From Micromonospora sp. WMMD1128 (GTDB taxonomy: Bacteria > Actinomycetota > Actinomycetes > Mycobacteriales > Micromonosporaceae): 64,000 nucleotides of DNA. The stretch is taken from assembly GCF_027497235.1 (NCBI RefSeq), contig NZ_CP114902.1, positions 4,490,001-4,554,000 on the forward strand, given 5' to 3'. Position 1 is the stretch's first letter; each line of letters starts with the position of its first letter. Position numbers and translations under genes: made by a program. The notes under the pieces were generated by a model. That model made no database searches. It saw only the letters and a list, made by a program, of their open reading frames with translations, and was not told the origin of the DNA. Positions 33,758-41,316 of this stretch are shown here, one piece after another.

Positions 33758-34714
33758 ATGTCCGACCTGCCCCTGATCCAAGCGGATCGCGCCGTGCCGC
33801 CACCGGCCGCGACCACCACCACGGGTGGTCGCGGCCGACGGCTACGGCTCCTGTCCCGCACCGACCGCGTGGTGATCACGCTGATGGTGGTGGTGCCCCT
33901 GCTGCTCGTCCTCGGCCTGGTCTGGTTGCCGGCGGCGGCGACGGTGCTGCTCTCCGGCACGAACTGGGACGGCATCGGCCCGGTCGGCGAGATCGACTGG
34001 GTCGGGTGGAAGAACTACGACGACGTGGTGCACAACTACCCGCCGTTCGTCCCCGCGGTGCGGCACAACCTGCTCTGGCTGGCCGCGCTCTTCGTGGCGG
34101 CCACCCCGTTCGGCATGTTCCTCGCCGTGCTGCTCGACAAGGAACTACGCGGCAGCCGGTTCTACCAGACCGCGCTCTACCTGCCGGTGGTGCTCTCGCT
34201 GGCGCTCGTCGGCTTCATCTGGCAGCTCATCTACAGCCGGGACCAGGGCCTGCTCAACGGCGTGTTCGGCGGCAAGACCGACTGGTACGGCGACCCGGAC
34301 GTCAACATCTGGGCCGTGCTGGTGGCCGCCGGCTGGCGGCACGTCGGCTACATCATGCTGCTCTACCTGGCCGGCCTCAAGGGCGTCGACCCGACCTTGC
34401 GGGAGGCCGCCGCCGTGGACGGCTCCTCGGAGACCAGCACGTTCTTCCGGGTCGTCTTCCCGGTGATGCGCCCGATCAACGTCATCGTGCTGGTGGTGAC
34501 CGTGATCGAGTCGCTGCGCGCGTTCGACCTGGTCTGGGTGATCAACAAGGGCCGCAACGGGCTGGAGCTGATCTCCGCGCTGGTCACCCAGAACGTGGTC
34601 GGCGAGGCCAGCCGGATCGGCTTCGGCTCCGCGCTCGCGACCATCATGCTGGCCGTGTCGCTCGTCTTCATCACCATCTACCTCTGGACCGTCATGCGGG
34701 AGGACAAGCGATGA
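33758..34714 (+). CDS. Sugar ABC transporter permease (MalF-like)
   Basis: A 318-residue, six-helix permease. The EAA loop is visible as LREAAAVDGSSETSTFFRVV. It pairs with the downstream permease; ATG 33758 follows GGGGGAAGG. The cytosolic ATPase is not encoded in this window, as usual when a shared MsiK-type ATPase serves several transporters. Confidence 0.92.
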   Translation: MSDLPLIQADRAVPPPAATTTTGGRGRRLRLLSRTDRVVITLMVVVPLLLVLGLVWLPAAATVLLSGTNWDGIGPVGEIDWVGWKNYDDVVHNYPPFVPAVRHNLLWLAALFVAATPFGMFLAVLLDKELRGSRFYQTALYLPVVLSLALVGFIWQLIYSRDQGLLNGVFGGKTDWYGDPDVNIWAVLVAAGWRHVGYIMLLYLAGLKGVDPTLREAAAVDGSSETSTFFRVVFPVMRPINVIVLVVTVIESLRAFDLVWVINKGRNGLELISALVTQNVVGEASRIGFGSALATIMLAVSLVFITIYLWTVMREDKR

Positions 34715-35595
34715 CCGCCGCCGTCTCCCCCGGGCGCCGCCGGCCGGTGCGGCCCGCCCGGGTCGTCCTGCACGTCTTCCTGGGTACGGTCGCCGTCGGC
34801 TGGCTGTTCCCGCTGCTCTGGGCGGTGCTGACCTCGTTCCGCTCCTACCGGTACACCGCCGTGCACGGGTACGTCTCGCTCGGCGGCTGGACGGTCGACA
34901 ACTACGTCACCGCGTGGCGCACCGCCGAGTTCGGCAAGCACTTCCTCAACTCGCTCTACATCACCGTCCCGGCGGTGCTGCTCACGCTCTTCCTCGCCTC
35001 GTGCGTGGCGTTCGTGATCGCCCGGTTCAGCTGGAAGCTCAACATCGCGCTGCTCGGCCTCTTCACCGCGGCGAACCTGCTGCCCCAGCAGTCCCTGCTG
35101 ATCCCGCTGTTCCGGATGTTCACCGAGATCCCGCTGCCGGCCTGGATGAGCGACTCGGAGCTGCTCTACGACAGCTACTGGGGGCTGATCCTGGTCAACG
35201 TGGCGTTCCAGTGCGGCTTCTGCGTCTTCGTGCTGAGCAACTACATGAAGGCGCTGCCGCACGAGCTGTACGAGGCGGCGATGGTCGACGGGGCGAGCGT
35301 GTGGCGGCAGTACTGGCAGGTGACCATGCCGCTGTGCCGACCGGCCCTGGCCGCGCTCGCCACGCTGGAGGTGACCTGGATCTACAACGAGTTCTTCTGG
35401 GCCACCGTGCTGATGCGTACCGGCGACAAGTTCCCGGTGACCAGCTCGCTGAACAACCTGCGCGGCGAGTTCTTCACCGACAACAACCTGGTCTCGGCCG
35501 GCTCGGTGCTTGTCGCGATCCCCACCCTGGTGATCTTCTTCCTGCTGCAGAAGCAGTTCGTCCGGGGTCTGACGCTGGGAGCCTCCAAGGGATGA
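34711..35595 (+). CDS. Sugar ABC transporter permease (MalG-like)
   Basis: A 294-residue permease, starting 4 bp before the end of the previous gene (ATGA overlap). EAA loop: LYEAAMVDGASVWRQYWQVT. With the upstream permease and the lipoprotein it forms the membrane part of an importer; no ATPase gene is present. Confidence 0.92.
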   Translation: MTAAVSPGRRRPVRPARVVLHVFLGTVAVGWLFPLLWAVLTSFRSYRYTAVHGYVSLGGWTVDNYVTAWRTAEFGKHFLNSLYITVPAVLLTLFLASCVAFVIARFSWKLNIALLGLFTAANLLPQQSLLIPLFRMFTEIPLPAWMSDSELLYDSYWGLILVNVAFQCGFCVFVLSNYMKALPHELYEAAMVDGASVWRQYWQVTMPLCRPALAALATLEVTWIYNEFFWATVLMRTGDKFPVTSSLNNLRGEFFTDNNLVSAGSVLVAIPTLVIFFLLQKQFVRGLTLGASKG

Positions 35596-37895
35596 CGATC
35601 GTCCACCTGCGCCGCGCGCGGACCAGCCTGGTGCTCGACGCGCGCGGCCCCGGCCTGCCCCGGATCGTGCACTGGGGTGCCGACCTGGGGCCACTGTCCA
35701 CCGAGGACCTGCCCGCCCTCGTCGACGCCACGGTCGCGCCCGTGGTGCCGAGCAGCTTCGACGCGCCGACCGTGCTGTCGCTGCTGCCCGAGGCGAGCGC
35801 CGGGTGGAGCGGGCGGCCCGGACTGGCCGGTCACCGCGACGGCCGGGACTGGTCGACGGCCTTCCGCCTCACCGGCATCGAGCTGCACGACGAGCTGTTA
35901 GGAGGGGCCCCTTCATCTACCCCAGGCGTTAACAAGGGCCCCCTCCTTCTGACCGTGCGGGCGGTGGACGCCGACGCGGGGTTGAGCCTCACCGTCGAGA
36001 TCACGCTGGACGCCGCGGGGGTGCTGACGCTGCGGCACCGGCTGCGCAACGACGGCGACGGCCGCTACGAGCTGCGGGAGCTGACCCCGGTGCTGCCGGT
36101 GCCGGCGGTCGCCACCGAACTGCTCGACCTGACCGGCCGGTGGTGCCGGGAACGCGCGCCGCAGCGGCACCCGTGGCCGATGGGCGCCTGGGTCCGCGAG
36201 GGGCGGCACGGCCGCACCGGGCACGACGCCACGCTGCTGCTGGTCGCCGGCACCCCCGGCTTCGGCTTCGGGCACGGCGAGGTGTGGGCGGTGCACACCG
36301 CATGGAGCGGCGACCACGTCACGGTGGCCGAGCGCCGTCCCACCGGCGAGGCGACGCTCGGCGGCGGCGAGCTGCTCGCGCCCGGCGAGATCGTGCTCGG
36401 GCCGGGCGAGGAGTACGCCACCCCGCTGCTCTACGCGGCCTGGTCGGCCGACGGGCTGGACGGGCTCAGCCACGCGCTGCACACCCACCTGCGCGCCCGG
36501 CCAGGCCATCCGCGCACGCCCCGGCCGGTGACGCTCAACGTGTGGGAGGCGGTCTACTTCGACCACGACCTGGACCGGCTCCGCGGGCTCGCCGACCGGG
36601 CCGCCGAGGTGGGGGTGGAACGCTTCATCCTCGACGACGGCTGGTTTCGCGGCCGGCGGCACGACCTCGCCGGGCTCGGCGACTGGTTCGTCGACGAGCA
36701 GGTCTGGGCGGGTGGGCTGCAACCCCTCATCGACCACGTACGCGGGCACGGCATGCAGTTCGGGCTCTGGGTCGAGCCGGAGATGGTCAACCCCGACTCC
36801 GACCTGTTCCGCGCCCACCCCGACTGGGTGCTCCAGGTGCCCGGCCGGCTGCCCCCGCCGTGGCGGCACCAGCAGGTGTTCGACCTGGCCCGCCCGGACG
36901 CGTACGCGTACCTGCTCGGCCGGCTCGACGCGGTGCTTACCGAGCACGCCGGCATCGCCTACCTGAAGTGGGACCACAACCGCGACCTCACCGAGGCCGG
37001 GCACGCCGGCCGGCCCGGCGTGCACGCCCAGACGCTCGCGGCCTACCGGCTGCTGGACGAGCTGCGCGCCCGCCACCCGGGCCTGGAGATCGAGAGCTGC
37101 TCGTCCGGCGGCGCCCGGGTCGACCTGGAGGTCCTGCGCCGCACCGACCGGGTCTGGGCCAGCGACTGCAACGACGCGCTGGAACGGCTCGCCATCCAAC
37201 GCTGGACCGGGTTGCTGCTGCCACCGGAGCTGATCGGCACGCACATCGGCCCGGAGCGCTCGCACACCACGCGCCGCGTGCACGACCTCGGCTTCCGGGC
37301 GGTCACCGCGCTCTTCGGCCACCACGGCATCGAGTGGGACATCAGCGCGATCGACGCGTCCACGCGGGCCGAACTCGCCGCCTGGGTCGCGCTGCACAAG
37401 CGGCTGCGCCCGCTGCTGCACGGCGGTCGGGTGGTCCGGGTCGACCACCCGGACCCGGCCGTGCAGGCCCACGGCGTGGTCGCCCACGACCGCTCCCGAG
37501 CGGTGTACGCGATCAGCCGGCTGGCCACGTCCGTCGCGCAGGCGCCGGGCGCGGTGCGGCTGCCGGGGCTGGACCCGGCGCGGCGCTACCGGGTGCGCCC
37601 ACCGGCCGGGGTGCCGGCACCGGCGGCGTTGGAGTTGACCCCGCCGGCCTGGCTGGCCGTCGCCGTCGCCGGTGCTGGCGCCGGTGCCGGTACTGGTGCT
37701 GGCGCTGATGCCGGTGCTGGTGCTGATGCCGGTGCTGGTGCTGGTGCTGGTGCTGGTGCTGGTGCTGGTGATGGTGCTGGTGCTGGTGCTGGTGCTGGGG
37801 TGGTGCTGGCCGGGTCGGTGCTCGGCGTGGTCGGCCTGCAACTGCCGGCCCTGCATCCGGAGCAGGCGCTGCTGCTCGAGGTCACCGCCGTCTGA
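35592..37895 (+). CDS. GH36 alpha-galactosidase with in-frame palindromic repeat
   Basis: A 767-residue GH36 enzyme overlapping the upstream permease by 4 bp. The TIM-barrel motifs are RFILDDGWF, GLWVEPEMVNPDSDLFRAHP, the nucleophile in LKWDHNRD (D461), and the acid/base in SDCND (D525). It releases alpha-galactosyl groups, fitting melibiose, raffinose or galactomannan. Two oddities: residues 102-119 are encoded by a dispersed palindromic repeat (see 35900-35946), and residues 693-738 are an Ala/Gly run encoded by a hexanucleotide microsatellite. It sits at the end of the transporter operon. The catalytic domain appears intact. Confidence 0.9.
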   Translation: MTIVHLRRARTSLVLDARGPGLPRIVHWGADLGPLSTEDLPALVDATVAPVVPSSFDAPTVLSLLPEASAGWSGRPGLAGHRDGRDWSTAFRLTGIELHDELLGGAPSSTPGVNKGPLLLTVRAVDADAGLSLTVEITLDAAGVLTLRHRLRNDGDGRYELRELTPVLPVPAVATELLDLTGRWCRERAPQRHPWPMGAWVREGRHGRTGHDATLLLVAGTPGFGFGHGEVWAVHTAWSGDHVTVAERRPTGEATLGGGELLAPGEIVLGPGEEYATPLLYAAWSADGLDGLSHALHTHLRARPGHPRTPRPVTLNVWEAVYFDHDLDRLRGLADRAAEVGVERFILDDGWFRGRRHDLAGLGDWFVDEQVWAGGLQPLIDHVRGHGMQFGLWVEPEMVNPDSDLFRAHPDWVLQVPGRLPPPWRHQQVFDLARPDAYAYLLGRLDAVLTEHAGIAYLKWDHNRDLTEAGHAGRPGVHAQTLAAYRLLDELRARHPGLEIESCSSGGARVDLEVLRRTDRVWASDCNDALERLAIQRWTGLLLPPELIGTHIGPERSHTTRRVHDLGFRAVTALFGHHGIEWDISAIDASTRAELAAWVALHKRLRPLLHGGRVVRVDHPDPAVQAHGVVAHDRSRAVYAISRLATSVAQAPGAVRLPGLDPARRYRVRPPAGVPAPAALELTPPAWLAVAVAGAGAGAGTGAGADAGAGADAGAGAGAGAGAGAGDGAGAGAGAGVVLAGSVLGVVGLQLPALHPEQALLLEVTAV
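35900..35946 (-). repeat. Palindromic repeat family 1, copy 3, inside GH36 gene
   Basis: On the minus strand it has the family order: AGGAGGGGGCCC, TTAACGCCT, GGGGTAGA, GGGGCCCCT. It is embedded in frame, adding roughly 16 residues in the N-terminal beta domain of the enzyme. The match to copies at 26897 and 53512 in arms and core, despite lying in coding sequence, is best explained by insertion. Confidence 0.75.
37669..37805 (+). repeat. (GGTGCT)n microsatellite in GH36 gene
   Basis: A run of GGTGCT/GGCGCT-like hexamers encodes an Ala-Gly tract (with occasional Asp/Thr) near the C terminus of the alpha-galactosidase. Because units are 6 bp, slippage changes length by two residues without a frameshift. 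The tract lies in or next to the C-terminal beta-sandwich. Confidence 0.9.
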
Positions 37896-38012
37896 CCAGT
37901 TCGGGTGTGTCTGTCGTCGCTCGGGCAACGTCAGACGCACCCGAAGCCGAGCGGACGTCAGATCGGCCGGCGGTGCCGTGCGTCAGGCCGGCCAGCGGGT
38001 TGGTGCCGTGCG

Positions 38013-38582
38013 TCAGGTCGGCCGGCGGGTGGTGTCGCGCAGGGCCAGGGCCACGGTGGCGAAGAGGGCGGCGCCGCAGCCGACGCCGGAGACCAGGCCG
38101 ACCGCTCCCGCGTCGCCGCCGAAAGCGTAGGTGAGAAAGCCGGCCACGCCGAGCGCGGTCATCACCGCGCCGAGCCAGTGGTAGCGCGGCATCCTCCAGA
38201 CCGCCGCCAGGCCGAAGAAGTGCACGCCGACCACCACCGCGACCCAGGCCACCGCCACGGCGGGCCGGTCGAGCACGCCGTTGATCACGGCCAGGCCGCC
38301 GAAGAGGGCGACCGCCTCCAGCGCCACCACGATCCAGTAGCGGCGGTCCATGAACCCGGCCGCCTCCGGTCCCTGCGCTGCCGGTGGGGCGTGCCGGGCC
38401 ACCCGGAACAGGCCGACCAGGAGCAGTGCGGCCACCAACAGACCGAGCACCCGCACCACGAGCGGCCACGGCGAAGGCAGTCCTCCGCTGTTGACCAGGA
38501 TGAAGACGGTCCCGAACGAGATCGCCACGAGCGAGCCGATCACCAAACCCGACGGTCGTCCCCTGGTCCCCGGCGTACTCAT
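38013..38582 (-). CDS. Integral membrane protein, unknown function
   Basis: About 189 residues from ATG 38582 (preceded by GGGAGGGG). Six hydrophobic segments can be seen (GLVIGSLVAISFGTVFILVN, VLGLLVAALLLVGLFR, YWIVVALEAVALFGGLAVIN, VAWVAVVVGVHFFGLAAVW, WLGAVMTALGVAGFLTYAFG, GCGAALFATVALAL). No family recognised; similar proteins are often labelled hypothetical in actinomycetes. Confidence 0.7.
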   Translation of the reverse strand: MSTPGTRGRPSGLVIGSLVAISFGTVFILVNSGGLPSPWPLVVRVLGLLVAALLLVGLFRVARHAPPAAQGPEAAGFMDRRYWIVVALEAVALFGGLAVINGVLDRPAVAVAWVAVVVGVHFFGLAAVWRMPRYHWLGAVMTALGVAGFLTYAFGGDAGAVGLVSGVGCGAALFATVALALRDTTRRPT

Positions 38583-38723
38583 CGCGTCCCCTCCCGACGA
38601 TCGCGCGCCGGCCGGTCGGCGCGACGCGCGCCAGATCGTACGGCAGCTCGGCCCGTACGCCCGCACCTCGCCCAGTGTCAGGATTCGAGCCGAGGCCGTT
38701 TCCTGAGGATCGTCGCCGGGCGC

Positions 38724-38951
38724 CTACGCCTCTGCAACGTATGTTCCCGACCCCGGCACGCCCACCACGATGCCGTGCGCTTTGAGGATGTCCACGGCAC
38801 GTGCGACGGTGCGCCGGGCCGAGCCGTACTCAGCGGCAAGTGCGTCGTACGTCGGCAGGCGGGTCCCGCGCGGAAACTCCCCGGCGCCGATGCGGCGGGT
38901 CAGATCGTCGGCGATCTCCTTCGCCGTGTGCGGGATGGGCACGGGCGTCAT
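38724..38951 (-). CDS. Small GntR-type regulator
   Basis: A 75-residue protein that is little more than a GntR winged helix: IADDLTRRIGAGEFPRGTRL then ALAAEYGSARRTVARAVDIL and the wing GVPGSGTYVAEA. Proteins of this size lack the usual effector domain. ATG 38951 is chosen since upstream sequence contains iterated direct repeats rather than codons; a longer frame to 39059 exists. The adjacent repeats could be its own operator. Confidence 0.78.
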   Translation of the reverse strand: MTPVPIPHTAKEIADDLTRRIGAGEFPRGTRLPTYDALAAEYGSARRTVARAVDILKAHGIVVGVPGSGTYVAEA

Positions 38952-38987
38952 CGTGCCGCCTACCCGGATCAGCACCGTTGACACGCC

Positions 38988-39023
38988 TGGCACTACTTGC
39001 CTTACTTGCACTTCTGGCACTAC
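38988..39023. promoter_or_regulatory. Direct-repeat array upstream of GntR
   Basis: TGGCACTAC occurs at 38988-38996 and again at 39015-39023, with ACTTGC iterated between (38995-39000 and 39004-39009). The array lies 37 nt upstream of the GntR start, the usual place for an autoregulatory operator. Confidence 0.5.
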
Positions 39024-39146
39024 ATTTTCAGGAAAGGCGCGGCCCGTAGTGGACGTCATGTCGGTGCGGGCAGTCGGCCATCGGAGGGCGTCCTGACCCC
39101 CGGCACGGATCAGGGCGCCTCACCGACTTGTAACGGAGGTGGATCG

Positions 39147-39347
39147 GTGCTGTCGGAGGAAGAGCCGATGCGCGTTCCAGTCAACACCAACGTTTGGTGG
39201 TGGCCTACCCGGATTGACCGGTTGGAGTGCGGCGAGTGCGGCTCACCGTTGCCAATGCATCGACTCACGGCGCTGTCCGAACTGGCTGAGGCTATCGAGG
39301 ACCACGCCCGAGAGTGCGTCGCCTTCCGAGAGGACGGTTCGGGTTAG
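39147..39347 (+). CDS. Small CxxC protein, possibly zinc binding
   Basis: A 66-residue product from GTG 39147 (GGAGGT at 6 nt) or 59 residues from ATG 39168. It contains WWWPTRIDRLECGECGSPLP with a Cys-x2-Cys pair, a later His and Cys (DHARECVAF), as in small zinc ribbons. It is divergent from the small GntR. Function unknown. Confidence 0.6.
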   Translation: MLSEEEPMRVPVNTNVWWWPTRIDRLECGECGSPLPMHRLTALSELAEAIEDHARECVAFREDGSG

Positions 39348-39662
39348 GAGCGTTTCCAGGCGAGGATGAGTACGCCGGGTTCGTCTTCGTCGCTTCGCGC
39401 GGATGCTCTCGACGGGCGCCGGAGACACCCATAGCGTTCCACCCATGCCCCGCCCGGCTAGTGGGTGGAACGGAATGGATGTGTCAGGGCGCCGGAGTGA
39501 CCGCCGAATGGTTCGGTCGAAGCGAAGCCGGGGCGGCGGAGGCTAAGTCGTCTCTGCCCTCACGGCAGGCACGCCGACGGTCCGACCGCACCGGCCTGAG
39601 GCGTACCCGAAAACGGGTGGCCGGGTCCGTGCGGACCCGGCCACCGGCGTGCGCGGGGTCGG
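39348..39662. repeat. Spacer with decayed palindromic repeat family 2 copies
   Basis: No gene in this 315-bp gap. 39406-39443 matches the right arm of family 2 (ending CATAGCGTTCCA) and 39464-39516 matches a whole but degenerate copy starting GGTGGAACGGAATGG. The two copies share CGTTCCACCCA/TGGGTGGAACG complementarity around the 16-nt spacer between them. The intact copies are at 61.8-62.1 kb. Confidence 0.6.
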
Positions 39663-41057
39663 TCAGCTCGCGGTGCAGGTCACCGCGGGCGTGCTGTTGG
39701 TCCCGGTCCAGCTGCCGATGAAGCCGAAGCTGGTGCTCGCGCCGGCGCCGAGCCGGCCGTTGTAGTCCACGTTGCGGGCGGTCCAGGTCGACCCGCTGTT
39801 GCTGACCGTGGCGTTCCACGCCTGGCTGACGGCCTGGCCGTTGGCGAACGTCCACTTCACCGTCCAGCCGCTGATCGCGGCGGAGCCCGCAGTCACCTTG
39901 ACGTCGCCCTGGAAGCCGCCCTGCCACGAGTTGGTGACGGTGTAGGCGGCGGTGCAGCCACCGGCCGGCGGGGGCGTGCTGGTCGGCGGCGTGGTCGGGC
40001 TCGGGCTGGTGGTGGGGCTGGTGGTCGGGCTCGGGCTGGTGGTGGGGCTGGTGGTCGGGCTGGGTGAGCTGCCGGAGTAGACCGACGCCTCGCGGGAGGT
40101 GGCGGTGATGCCGTTGGCCCCGGCGAAGATGCGCTGGCCCCAGGTGGTGAGCTGGGCCGGGTTGAAGTTGGTGGTCATGTCCAGGTATTCGACGCCGCCG
40201 CCGTTGCCGCTCCACGACCAGCCCAGGTAGCCGATCCGGTTGGCCTGGGCGTACGACATGATGGTGTCCTCGTCGGGGTTGCCGTCGGAGTGGTTGAAGC
40301 CGAACTCGCCGACCACGATGGGCAGCCCGGCGGTGCGGAACCGGCCCAGGTAGTCGGTGATCTCCGCGGCGGTGTCGAAGACGCCGTACATGTGGATGGA
40401 GAAGACGGTGTTGCGCTGCGGGTCGGCGGCGAACACGGTGCCGGCGTTGTCGCGCATGGTGAACGTCCAGTCTTGGCCCCAGTTCGGCGCGTCCACCATG
40501 ATCGTGTGGGTGAGGCCGCCGGCGCGCAGCCGCTTGATCGCGTTCGAGGTGTCGGTGGTCCAGGCGCTGTAGCCCTGGTTGCCGAACGGCTCGTTGCCGA
40601 TGTTGACGATGACGTACTTCTCCTGACCCTTGAGCACGTCGGCGATGCTCAGCCAGTAGTCGGTGGCCTTCGCCAGCGTGGTGGCCGCGCCGTCCTCGCC
40701 GTACCCGGTGGTGTCGTGCGCCTCCAGCACGCAGATGAGGCGGTTGGTCTTGCACAGCGAGATCACGTTGGCCACGTCGGCGGCGCTGTTCTTCGTCCAG
40801 CGGTCACCGGTGGCAAGGACCACCCGGACGGTGTTGGCGCCGAGCGCCTTGATGTTGGCGAACGAGCTGGTCTGTTGCGGGTACCAGGTGTGCGCGTGGT
40901 TGACCCCGCGCATGACGAACTCGGTGCCGTTGGCGTCGTAGAGCCGCCCGTTGGAGACGGAGAAACCGGTGGCGGCCTGCGCCGGCTGCCCGAAGGCGAA
41001 GACGGAGGCGAGGGCCGTCAGCAGGGCGACGCCCGCGACGGAGAGCATTTTCTTCAT
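39663..41057 (-). CDS. Secreted GH5 endo-beta-1,4-mannanase with CBM2
   Basis: A 464-residue exported enzyme. Residues 1-29 are a signal peptide ending AQA. The catalytic domain (about 30-330) has FVMRGVNHAHTWYPQ, NIGNEPFGN (E156, acid/base), IHMYGVFD and VVGEFGFNHSDG (E251, nucleophile), close to my memory of the actinobacterial GH5 subfamily 8 mannanases (for example from Thermobifida), rather than to cellulases. A Thr/Ser/Pro linker of about 36 residues (SPSPTTSPTTSPSPTTS) leads to a C-terminal CBM2 (TNSWQGGFQGDVKVTAG, SGWTVKWTF). It may act on (galacto)mannan, making it a partner of the GH36/GH42 locus. Confidence 0.82.
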   Translation of the reverse strand: MKKMLSVAGVALLTALASVFAFGQPAQAATGFSVSNGRLYDANGTEFVMRGVNHAHTWYPQQTSSFANIKALGANTVRVVLATGDRWTKNSAADVANVISLCKTNRLICVLEAHDTTGYGEDGAATTLAKATDYWLSIADVLKGQEKYVIVNIGNEPFGNQGYSAWTTDTSNAIKRLRAGGLTHTIMVDAPNWGQDWTFTMRDNAGTVFAADPQRNTVFSIHMYGVFDTAAEITDYLGRFRTAGLPIVVGEFGFNHSDGNPDEDTIMSYAQANRIGYLGWSWSGNGGGVEYLDMTTNFNPAQLTTWGQRIFAGANGITATSREASVYSGSSPSPTTSPTTSPSPTTSPTTSPSPTTPPTSTPPPAGGCTAAYTVTNSWQGGFQGDVKVTAGSAAISGWTVKWTFANGQAVSQAWNATVSNSGSTWTARNVDYNGRLGAGASTSFGFIGSWTGTNSTPAVTCTAS

Positions 41058-41125
41058 GGCTGTCCTCAGAAGGTGGCGACGTCCCGGACGCCGGCATCAG
41101 CGTAGGACGATGCGCCCTCGAAGGC

Positions 41126-41224
41126 AACCGGTTAAGTCCTGCGGCGGCCCGTGTCGCCACGGGCCGCCGCAGGGGCGGTCATCCCCACCACAGGATGGTG
41201 CGCCTCCCGGCCTGAACCGGTTAA
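41126..41224 (-). promoter_or_regulatory. Pair of AACCGGTT sites upstream of the mannanase
   Basis: AACCGGTTAA occurs at 41126-41135 and 41215-41224, both in the 259-bp divergent spacer. AACCGGTT is self-complementary and typical of LacI-family operators. Two sites 89 bp apart suggest a looping repressor or one control site for each divergent gene. Confidence 0.5.
41139..41172. other. Strong 15-bp hairpin between the AACCGGTT sites
   Basis: CTGCGGCGGCCCGTG and CACGGGCCGCCGCAG are perfect complements around 4 nt. It lies between the two AACCGGTT sites. It could be a regulatory hairpin or a divergent-transcription insulator; there is no clear terminator role. Confidence 0.5.
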
Positions 41225-41316
41225 GCCGGACTCTAGGCAGCGTCGAACCACGCGTCAAGGTTGACCGGCGCCCGGCGGGGTATCCCGGGACGATCCACCC
41301 CGGAAGGAGAGGCGCC

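Noticed and set aside
32404..35595. Complete sugar ABC transporter
   Set aside because: No ATP-binding subunit gene is in the operon or nearby, so a shared ATPase elsewhere is likely.
34914..37895. 993-residue frame running through the permease and into the alpha-galactosidase
   Set aside because: The first part is a shadow of the MalG-like permease in another frame; only the portion from 35592 is the GH36 gene.
39663..41057. Calling this gene a cellulase
   Set aside because: CBM2 and the general GH5 fold invite that label, but the catalytic-domain motifs fit the mannanase subfamily better.
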